NCBI RefSeq assembly: GCF_003343245.1
Contig: NZ_CP024901.1
Span: 3,038,001 to 3,102,000, forward strand
DNA: 64,000 nt
From: Photorhabdus laumondii subsp. laumondii
GTDB taxonomy: Bacteria > Pseudomonadota > Gammaproteobacteria > Enterobacterales > Enterobacteriaceae
Reading direction: 5' to 3'
A program made the position numbers and the translations under genes. Under the pieces are notes generated by a model. That model was given only the letters and a program-made list of their open reading frames with translations. It was not told where the DNA came from and did no database searches. Below are positions 47,443 to 54,573 of the stretch, piece after piece. Each line of letters begins with the position of its first letter. Within the stretch, counting starts at the first letter, position 1.

Positions 47443-48440
47443 GCCGTATGAAGTCTCCGGGTTTGGGCTTGGCGTTTCTTTGTTTGTTACTGTCCGGGTT
47501 GGCTATTGGTTCTGCTAATCTTGGCGCATTATCATTATCTTTCAAGACATTATGGGAATCTTCCATTAGTGAACCCCAGTGGCAAATCTGGCTGAATATC
47601 AGATTACCAAGGGTGCTATTAGCCATACTGGTTGGCTGTGCTTTAGCAACTTCCGGGGCTGTAATGCAAGGGTTATTTCGCAATCCACTCGCTGATCCTG
47701 GCCTACTCGGTATTAGCAGTGGAGCTGCATTGATGGTGGCAATGGCAATTGTTCTGCCCGTTAGCCTGCCATCTGTCATTACTGTGTACGGACATATTAT
47801 CGCCGCTTTTATTGGCAGCCTGTTAATTTCATTACTGATTTTTTCACTCAATAAATATAACTACGGAAATCTGGCCCGCTTATTACTCGCCGGGATTGCT
47901 ATCAATGCCCTTTGTATGTCTGCTATTGGTCTCCTGAGCTATATCAGTGACGATCAACAGTTACGACAATTCTCCTTATGGATGATGGGTTCACTCAGCC
48001 AGATAGAGTGGCCGACGTTGGCAATTACAGCTTCTTTAATTATTCCCACTATTATCCTAACGTTCAGCCAAGCCCGTAAACTGAATCTGCTGCAATTAGG
48101 AGATGAAGAAGCCCACTATCTTGGTATAAATGTCCAACGTACTAAATTCCAGTTATTACTACTCAGCGCCCTGCTGATTGGCAGCGCTGTTGCATTAAGC
48201 GGTGTTATTGGATTTATTGGGCTAGTTGTCCCACATTTGATCAGAATGCGATTTGGTGGTGATCATAATTGGCTACTTCCCGGCGCGGCTTTAGGCGGAG
48301 CTTCTCTCCTGCTTACCGCAGATACACTGGCAAGAACATTAGTCTCACCAGCAGAAATACCCGTTGGCCTAATTACTGGTTTAATCGGCGGTCCATATTT
48401 TCTATGGTTGATACTCAAACAACCAGGGAGCCGCACATAA
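47439..48440 (+). CDS. hemU: Haem ABC permease HemU
   Basis: FecCD-family inner-membrane permease with about 9-10 TM helices, 333 residues. Signatures are [39 protein letters not shown], and [19 protein letters not shown] near the coupling helix. The start overlaps the hemT stop (ATGA), and the stop overlaps the hemV start (TAATG). Confidence 0.96.
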   Translation: MSRMKSPGLGLAFLCLLLSGLAIGSANLGALSLSFKTLWESSISEPQWQIWLNIRLPRVLLAILVGCALATSGAVMQGLFRNPLADPGLLGISSGAALMVAMAIVLPVSLPSVITVYGHIIAAFIGSLLISLLIFSLNKYNYGNLARLLLAGIAINALCMSAIGLLSYISDDQQLRQFSLWMMGSLSQIEWPTLAITASLIIPTIILTFSQARKLNLLQLGDEEAHYLGINVQRTKFQLLLLSALLIGSAVALSGVIGFIGLVVPHLIRMRFGGDHNWLLPGAALGGASLLLTADTLARTLVSPAEIPVGLITGLIGGPYFLWLILKQPGSRT

Positions 48441-49234
48441 TGAATGCCATAAAAAATAATATTTCTCTGCAAGCGCAGAATTTAAGCTATTCAATTGGCA
48501 ACCAGAAAATTATTGATAATGTTTCGCTCTCGGTAAATAAAGGTGAGATTGTCGCCATTATTGGGCCAAATGGCGCGGGGAAATCCACATTATTGCGGCT
48601 ATTAACGGGATATATAAAACCTGAGCATGGGCAATGTGATTTACACGGCACACCTATTGAGCAATGGCCTGCTGAACAATTAGCCCGCACTCGTGCCGTC
48701 ATGCGTCAACATAGCTCACTCTCCTTCCCTTTCAGTGTGGAAGAAGTGGTCGCTATGGGGCGCTCTCCTCATGGTATTCATCATAAACAAACAGCAATTG
48801 ATACCGTTATTGAACAAACGGATTGCCAAGCGTTACGTCACCGCGACTACCGGCAACTCTCCGGTGGTGAGCAGCAAAGAGTACAACTCGCTCGTGTCCT
48901 TGCCCAACTTTGGCATCCAACACCAATAGAATGCTGTTTGTTTCTTGACGAACCCACATCAGCCTTGGATCTCTATCATCAGCAACACACTTTGCGTCTG
49001 CTTTACCGACTGACACGGGAGCAACCTATGGCTATGTGTTGCGTTCTACATGATTTAAATCTTGCTGCTCTCTATGCAGATAAAATCTTTCTATTACATA
49101 AAGGGAAGTTAGTCGCTGCGGGTACACCAGAAGAAGTACTGAATGATCATACTCTGAGAAAATGGTATCAAGCAGATCTTGGCATTACCCGCCATCCTGA
49201 GACTCAACAGCCTCAGATTTATTTGAGGCAGTAA
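48440..49234 (+). CDS. hemV: Haem ABC ATPase HemV
   Basis: ATPase of the haem importer, 264 residues from ATG 48440 (MNAIKNNIS). It has Walker [10 protein letters not shown], signature LSGGEQQR, Walker [14 protein letters not shown] and H-loop CVLHDLN. A longer frame starting within hemU is a spurious extension. It is the last gene of hemPRSTUV. Confidence 0.96.
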   Translation: MNAIKNNISLQAQNLSYSIGNQKIIDNVSLSVNKGEIVAIIGPNGAGKSTLLRLLTGYIKPEHGQCDLHGTPIEQWPAEQLARTRAVMRQHSSLSFPFSVEEVVAMGRSPHGIHHKQTAIDTVIEQTDCQALRHRDYRQLSGGEQQRVQLARVLAQLWHPTPIECCLFLDEPTSALDLYHQQHTLRLLYRLTREQPMAMCCVLHDLNLAALYADKIFLLHKGKLVAAGTPEEVLNDHTLRKWYQADLGITRHPETQQPQIYLRQ

Positions 49235-49283
49235 CAGTAAATTTGACAGGCAAATTATTTCAATCGCTTGCCTGTCTTACTCT

Positions 49284-49898
49284 TTACTTACGAAGTTTTA
49301 TTGCATCAGGCAAATACCAAAAAGTTGAAATCAGGCACAAGCAATAACCCAGAAGTTCACACCCTTCCTCAACCATATTTTTTGCTGTTCGATCAAAATG
49401 TTCGAGCATCAAACCTTTCCATAATTCTCCCATACCAAACAAACGGGAAAAAACGAGTACACATAAAATACCTGCAACCATCATGCTGTAACTTTGATGG
49501 CGCGTAAAATGAACAAGCCCAGCCAACGTATCCCTGCCTTTATAAGCAGAATAAAAAATACAAATTAGTGCTAACGGAATAGCAATCCACGCCCAAGCAC
49601 CATGAAATATTTCATCAAATATAGCATCCAGCTCTCTTATCAATAAACAAGCAAAAAAACCTGATATCAAGACTAATGCAGGACGTAATTGACTATTCTT
49701 TTTTGCTTCCAGCAGAAATACAGCAGAAATAACAAACAGTATACTCTCCTGAGCAATTTCAGTTAATGAGTTCTCCTTCACTGCATTCTGCAAATAGATA
49801 ACATCAATAAAGAGTAAACCTATAACCGTGGCTAAAATCAGAGCATAAAGTACAAAAAATGCCAACTTTTTAGTTAAAAAAGCCAAGTCCGATTGCAT
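49284..49898 (-). CDS. Fur-associated integral membrane protein, unknown function
   Basis: A 204-residue protein with about 5-6 hydrophobic segments: LAFFVLYALILATVIGLLFI, SILFVISAVFLLE, RPALVLISGFFACLLI, AWIAIPLALICIFYSAY, SMMVAGILCVLVFSRLFG and a C-terminal one. I do not recognise a family. ATG 49898 follows GGAGG by 5 nt; the frame to 49910 is an extension. It converges on hemV with a 49-bp gap. A perfect Fur palindrome lies ~105 bp upstream, shared with the divergent AraC-type regulator, so an iron- or haem-related role is plausible. Confidence 0.75.
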   Translation of the reverse strand: MQSDLAFLTKKLAFFVLYALILATVIGLLFIDVIYLQNAVKENSLTEIAQESILFVISAVFLLEAKKNSQLRPALVLISGFFACLLIRELDAIFDEIFHGAWAWIAIPLALICIFYSAYKGRDTLAGLVHFTRHQSYSMMVAGILCVLVFSRLFGMGELWKGLMLEHFDRTAKNMVEEGCELLGYCLCLISTFWYLPDAIKLRK

Positions 49899-50003
49899 TA
49901 CAACCTCCATTAAATTAAACGACGAACGATGATACTGTTTTAAGTAAATTAGTGAAGATCATTTGATGCTACTTATTATTAAAACAAAGGAAATTTGCAT
50001 AAA

Positions 50004-50018
50004 TGATAATAATTATCA
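50004..50018. promoter_or_regulatory. Perfect Fur 7-1-7 box
   Basis: TGATAATAATTATCA is the exact palindromic Fur consensus, placed between two divergent genes (starts at 49898 and 50162). Confidence 0.8.
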
Positions 50019-50161
50019 ATTATAAATAGCATTTTTTGCCTATAGATATCCCGGATTTATTTTAAAATACACTCATTAATAACTACCGTTATTATCTTTA
50101 TGAAAATAACTAACGAAATCTAATATTTTAGCAACTAGCCCACCATCAGTGGGAGGTGAAA

Positions 50162-50527
50162 ATGTCAGAAAGTGTAGTAAATGATATTGTCAGATGGCTC
50201 GAAACTCAGCTTCAACGTAACGAAGGTATAAAAATAGCGACCATTGCTGACAGAAGCGGTTATTCAAAGTGGCATCTACAAAGAGTGTTTAAAGAAGTGA
50301 AAGGCTATACCTTGGGTGAATATGTTCGTAAGCGGCGTTTACACGAAGCAGCAAGATCTCTGTGTGAAGAAAACCTACCAATCCTTGATATCGCCTTACA
50401 GTATGGTTTCAGTTCTCAGGCAACATTTACCCGGATCTTCAAAAAACACTTTGATACCACGCCTGCTAGATTTAGAGAAAATGGTAATCTACCTGAATTA
50501 AAGTACTTCTTAGGGCATAAGCAATAA
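50162..50527 (+). CDS. MarA/SoxS/RamA-type AraC-family regulator
   Basis: A 121-residue protein consisting only of the two-HTH AraC DNA-binding domain: KIATIADRSGYSKWHLQRVFKEVKGYTLGEYVRKRRL and ILDIALQYGFSSQATFTRIFKKHFDTTPARFR. It lacks an effector domain, so it is likely controlled at expression level, as MarA, SoxS and RamA are. ATG 50162 has GGAGG at 5 nt; GTG 50156 is too close to the Shine-Dalgarno. The shared Fur box suggests iron control. Targets may include efflux and stress genes; the exact orthologue cannot be fixed. Confidence 0.85.
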   Translation: MSESVVNDIVRWLETQLQRNEGIKIATIADRSGYSKWHLQRVFKEVKGYTLGEYVRKRRLHEAARSLCEENLPILDIALQYGFSSQATFTRIFKKHFDTTPARFRENGNLPELKYFLGHKQ

Positions 50528-50623
50528 CCGAGTTCCTAATAACCTTATTGATGGTATTCCCTAATGGTCAATATTTTATTGACCATTTAACTCTTATACT
50601 ATTTTAATTCGCTAACATCCTAA

Positions 50624-50750
50624 TATACCTGTTATCTTTCAAGTTGCCTCTTTGTTGGCTGCACTCGCTCACCCCGGTCACATCGTTTGCTATGCTCCCG
50701 CGGATTCACTCCCTTGCCGTCGCGATACATCTTGAAATCCATAGGGTATA
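50624..50750. repeat. ERIC-type repeat, copy 13
   Basis: Full-length copy (TATACCT/GGGTATA ends) downstream of the AraC-type regulator. Confidence 0.9.
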
Positions 50751-51138
50751 GATCAAAAAACCAAATAAGAATTTTCCAGATAACTATTGGCTAGCCTCGT
50801 TTTATTTACTAAAAATAAAGAACAAATCCCCATAAGTCTTCTAGAACAATTACCACATATACCAGAATAAGTGATTTCGGATAATAACTTTATTAAATGA
50901 CAATAAAACCCATTAAATTACATTAACGCACGATAAACAAACTGATTAATATAATTAAAAAATAAAAATATTTTCATATAAATCATAACTATAATATATA
51001 GTATTCTTTATTCAATCATCAGGATCATTTTCACTGTCAACAAGTAAATAAAAAACACTAAAAAACACTAAAAAATCCGATCAGAAATATTAAAACACTG
51101 CTCCTAAAATTTAGTTTATATTCAGTCATTAAAAAGTA
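50751..51138. other. AT-rich gap without genes
   Basis: No supported frame. There is a short direct repeat AAAAAACACTAAAAAACACTAA near 51050. Otherwise nothing is recognised. Confidence 0.5.
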
Positions 51139-51168
51139 AAAACCCTGAAAATTAAATATCAGGGTTTT
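51139..51168. terminator. Isolated hairpin downstream of the Gly-rich protein gene
   Basis: AAAACCCTGA/TCAGGGTTTT with a 10-nt loop, 190 bp beyond the 51356 stop codon. On the minus strand it is followed by TACTTTTT. Confidence 0.6.
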
Positions 51169-51355
51169 CATTTATAATTAATTACAATTCACTACTTACC
51201 TAATAGACGTTATTTTACAAAAATCTTGAACACTACCAAAATTTAAAATAGCAAATAAAATAACATAATGGGATAAACTTTTAATACCTTTAACGTAAAT
51301 AATAGCGAATAATATTTTCTATAAGAATTCTCATTCCTAATTTCTACCGTCCTTA

Positions 51356-51829
51356 TCATCCCCCGCTTCCACCTCCTGCACTACCTTTTGCACCGCCACC
51401 TGTTCCACCTCCTGCACCGCCTCCTGTTCCACCGCCTGTTCCACCACCTGTTCCACCACCTGTTCCACCACCTGTTCCGCCACCTGTTCCACCGCCTGTT
51501 CCACCGCCTGTTCCACCACCTCCCTTATCCTCCTTAATTAATACGCCGTTGATATATCCATGTTTATTATATTCATATCCGGTAGTTCTAATAGTGACTT
51601 TTTTTGAATTAAGATGTGCAAGAATCAAAGCTATTAAACTACCACTCCCTTGATAACCACCATCAGAGTTATCTAAAAGAAAATCCCGTGGAGCACCTTT
51701 GTCATCAACAATGATTACATGAACATTGTCTCTGGCTATTTCCGGAGCAATTTGAATGGAGGACACAGTTACATCAGAAATCGTTACATTAGGGGTAACT
51801 ATATTATTAGAATTGTTTTGATCAATCAT
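51356..51829 (-). CDS. Protein with small beta-type domain and (GGGT)n tail
   Basis: A 157-residue protein without a signal peptide. Residues 1-103 form a domain (VTVSSIQIAPEIARDNVHVI, GSGSLIALILAHLNSKKVTIRTTG, GYINGVLI). Its layout, with a helix of alternating A/L ending in KKV.I and a final short strand, resembles B-subunit/OB-type domains of AB5 toxins, but I cannot confirm this. Residues 104-157 are almost pure Gly with eight GGGT units followed by GGGA/GGGT variants, coded by a 12-bp tandem repeat (GGTGGTGGAACA-type). The start ATG 51829 has a weak AAGGA. No operon partner is apparent. Length is probably polymorphic between strains. Confidence 0.6.
   Translation of the reverse strand: MIDQNNSNNIVTPNVTISDVTVSSIQIAPEIARDNVHVIIVDDKGAPRDFLLDNSDGGYQGSGSLIALILAHLNSKKVTIRTTGYEYNKHGYINGVLIKEDKGGGGTGGGTGGGTGGGTGGGTGGGTGGGTGGGTGGGAGGGTGGGAKGSAGGGSGG
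51400..51518 (-). repeat. 12-bp coding tandem repeat ((GGGT)n)
   Basis: Imperfect units of CCACCTGTTCCA (plus strand) occur about ten times. All are in-frame, so copy-number change alters tail length but not frame. Confidence 0.8.
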
Positions 51830-52497
51830 AATATATTATTCCTTACAAGGTTAAATTCACACCAAATTATAAACATAGAAATTCACATTATACCGAAAAA
51901 CTCAACTAATTTACTGAACATCCATATTCAACTATCATAATCCATAAACTTATAAAAAATTAAAACACTTTCCAACTTTAAAAATAGTGTAGAACCAATA
52001 GTGCGTCAATAAAAGACCAAAGAAAATCAAAACTAAAAAAAATAAACATTCAGCATTAATTTATAATAATAAATTAAATTACCGTATGTTTTTTTATTTT
52101 TAACCTAGTGCTAACATGTTGCATATATTTCGTTATTTACACCAAACATACAATAAATAAAAAACCAGCCTAATAGTAGTGGTTAGTAATTATATAACCA
52201 ACAGAAAATTCAAGACAAAAAATATAACGGACAGATAATCTAAAATTCATATGCAATGCATATAGTATTTAATTGAATTTAATTGAATATCAATTCACTA
52301 GACAGAATTAGTCATGAGATGTTTACTTAAAAGCAACGTGATATCTGCGATTATATAGCCGATACAATAGATAACGAGGGAATTCTATTTCGCATTGAAA
52401 TCCGATCGGCCATTAAAAATCACAATAGCCAGTTGAATTACAATCACTACATCAGAAAAAAATGATAAAAAACAAGATGAGCCAGATCTATCTCTTA
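51830..52497. other. AT-rich gap without genes
   Basis: About 670 bp with no frame that has start signals. Poly-A/T tracts suggest curved, H-NS-type DNA. It may hold the promoter of the Gly-rich protein gene. Confidence 0.5.
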
Positions 52498-52624
52498 TAT
52501 ACCCTATGGATTTCAAGATACACCGCGACGGCAAGGGAGCGAATCCCCGGGAGCATAGGTAACTATGTGACCGGGGTGAGTGAGTGCAGCCAACAAAGAG
52601 GCAACTTGAAAGATAACGGGTATA
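52498..52624. repeat. ERIC-type repeat, copy 14
   Basis: Full-length 127-bp copy 22 bp beyond the stop of the secreted-protein gene. It could act as its 3' hairpin. Confidence 0.9.
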
Positions 52625-52646
52625 GAATAATCTGACTCAGTGTTCA

Positions 52647-53102
52647 CTACTTCATCGTAAATTCAACTGACCATGCGTAGGTAAAATAATTAGTATAGGT
52701 GATGGTTGCATTACAAACAGCACCACCACTCGGCGTTGCTCCTTTATTCCATTTCGGAATTTTAACGCCATTAACATATCCGTTCACAAAAGTGGTCATA
52801 AATTCGCAGGTTTTACCCCCTATTTTATATCGCACCATTGCATAATTTACGTCAGGTGAAAGCGGGCTTTGAACCTGATAACTATTGACTCCTCCTGGCG
52901 CTACACTTGCACTAGGTTTAGGTGTTGCATTGGCATAGGTACCGGATTCATTATTAGTAATGATGGTATAAACAGCATCTGCGCTACCAGACGCACCAAG
53001 ATGCTTAAATGTAACCGTTACAGGCGGACCTGCATAAGCGATACCCGCGGCAGTTAGGGAAGTAGTTGCAAACAGGGCCAACAACGATTTACGTACTAAC
53101 AT
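52647..53102 (-). CDS. Small secreted protein of unknown function
   Basis: A 151-residue precursor. A clear Sec signal peptide (MLVRKSLLALFATTSLTAAGIAYA, cleavage after AYA) gives a ~127-residue mature protein predicted rich in beta strands, with two Cys (GGKTCEF and GAVCNAT) that could form a disulfide. It contains VNGYVNGVKIPKWNKG, which shares a GY(I/V)NGV(L/K)I motif with the Gly-rich protein encoded 0.8 kb away. ATG 53102 has AAGGAG 10 nt upstream. I do not recognise the family; a secreted host-interaction factor is plausible for this organism. Confidence 0.75.
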   Translation of the reverse strand: MLVRKSLLALFATTSLTAAGIAYAGPPVTVTFKHLGASGSADAVYTIITNNESGTYANATPKPSASVAPGGVNSYQVQSPLSPDVNYAMVRYKIGGKTCEFMTTFVNGYVNGVKIPKWNKGATPSGGAVCNATITYTNYFTYAWSVEFTMK

Positions 53103-53258
53103 GTTAGATACTCTCCTTTATGTTATTTAGGATGGCTTACTGCGTTTTAATACAACTTTTTTTTCTATAATTTATTTTTACGTACAATATATGCTCAACC
53201 TCATAAAGTAAATTTCCACTTTATGTCTCTATAATATAGACCACTTTGCAGAATTTAT

Positions 53259-54146
53259 TTAAGAAGGTAAGAGGTTCTCCGCCATAAAATCTACAAATAC
53301 CCTGACCTTAGGGGATAAATGACGGCTTGATGGCCAAAGTATACGAAAAATTGTGGAACTTTCGTTATATTTATCCAAAATAGTGACCAAAGAACCTTCT
53401 TTCAACTGTCGGTAAACAGCGATATTCGGCACACAAGCTATCCCAAGACCATGCTCGGCAAAACAGACTTGCGGTTCTAAACTATCCGTTACCATATTAC
53501 ACGGTAAGTTAAGCTCAATTTTCTTACCATCACGATTCAAAGGCCATACGTTTAATTTCCCATTTGTTGGAAAGCGATATAATAAGCACGGATGGCTAAC
53601 AAGATCTTCGGGCTCTTCTGGAAAACCTGCGGCCGCAAAATAGGCAGGAGAGCCGACAATAACCTGGCGGTAAGAACCAAGCATCCTAGACATTAATCTA
53701 GAATCACGTGGATCACCGGTTCGGAGTACAGCATCAAATCCCTCTTCAATAACATCCACTATTCGATCGGAACAACTTATATCAAGTTTAATCTCTGGAT
53801 AAAGGCGAGTAAAAGCAGCAAATTTCGGCATAAACAGCATACCAACTGACGGTAGGCTAATTTTTAGCTTTCCACTTGGCATTTTCTGCATCTGGGATAG
53901 TTCAGTTTCAGCAGCCTCAACCTCATCAAGGATTCGCTTGCACCGCTCAAAGAATAATGTCCCTTCAAGCGTTAATGTGACGGTTCGCGTAGATCGATGG
54001 AAAAGGCGTATTCCCAGACGCTCTTCTAACCGAACAATAGCCTTACTAACCGCCGACGAAGAGATGCCAAGTTGTTGACCTGCAACTGTGAAGCTACGGG
54101 CATCCGCAGCCCGAACGAACACGTTCAATGATCCCAAACTATCCAT
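53259..54146 (-). CDS. LysR-family transcriptional regulator
   Basis: A 295-residue LTTR. The N-terminal HTH is MDSLGSLNVFVRAADARSFTVAGQQLGISSSAVSKAIVRLEERLG, with the typical RLFHRSTRTVTLTLEG turn. The effector domain is substrate-binding-protein type, with GFDAVLRTGDPRDSRLMSRMLGSYRQVIVGSPAYFAAAG. This layout is close to the CrgA/DmlR-like subgroup. It is divergent from the A-PCP-TE synthetase gene across a 427-bp interval, so it is a good candidate regulator of that locus. Confidence 0.88.
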   Translation of the reverse strand: MDSLGSLNVFVRAADARSFTVAGQQLGISSSAVSKAIVRLEERLGIRLFHRSTRTVTLTLEGTLFFERCKRILDEVEAAETELSQMQKMPSGKLKISLPSVGMLFMPKFAAFTRLYPEIKLDISCSDRIVDVIEEGFDAVLRTGDPRDSRLMSRMLGSYRQVIVGSPAYFAAAGFPEEPEDLVSHPCLLYRFPTNGKLNVWPLNRDGKKIELNLPCNMVTDSLEPQVCFAEHGLGIACVPNIAVYRQLKEGSLVTILDKYNESSTIFRILWPSSRHLSPKVRVFVDFMAENLLPS

Positions 54147-54573
54147 ATTTCCCCCATTGCTGACAGATTGGTCATAAGTGTTTTGAACATCATCCTACTG
54201 TTCACTAGTCTATGGTAGCAAGTAGTATAGGCGTTAGGAGAAATTATCTTATATCTACATATTTATTAATAAAAAAAACAGATAACTCAGGTTTGCTAAA
54301 TACAAGAATCATCAAGTCGATAGAGATAATTTATCCCAGGTATTTAATAAATAAACGTCAGAGTGGAAAAAGAGCAAACATGATAGTTAATAATATTGAA
54401 TTACCGCAATTTATTGAATAGCCCCTTCCTAAAGGAAGGATTTATAAGACCAGGAAATGATTTTTCTAAGTTGGAATATTTTAATTTTATTCCACAGAAA
54501 TATCAGCTAGTTAAAGAAGAAGCCGATACGCTCTCCTTTTGGCTTCTCTCCTTAAATAAAGGTATAAAATAAG
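54147..54573 (+). promoter_or_regulatory. Divergent regulatory interval before the peptide synthetase gene
   Basis: 427 bp between the LysR gene and the synthetase. A 69-codon frame at 54212 has no start signal and is not accepted. A CCTTCCT/AGGAAGG hairpin at ~54423-54440 and an AGAAGCC/GGCTTCT hairpin (54518-54547) directly upstream of the synthetase could attenuate it. Confidence 0.4.

Noticed and set aside
51400..51518. Possible CRISPR-like array
   Set aside because: The units are 12 bp, contiguous, in frame and without spacers; they encode (GGGT)n.
51337..51519. Frame encoding repeated VEQ units
   Set aside because: It is the alternate-frame shadow of the 12-bp Gly-coding repeat.
54212..54421. 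69-codon plus-strand frame before the peptide synthetase gene
   Set aside because: No ribosome-binding site, low-complexity composition and position in a divergent promoter region.
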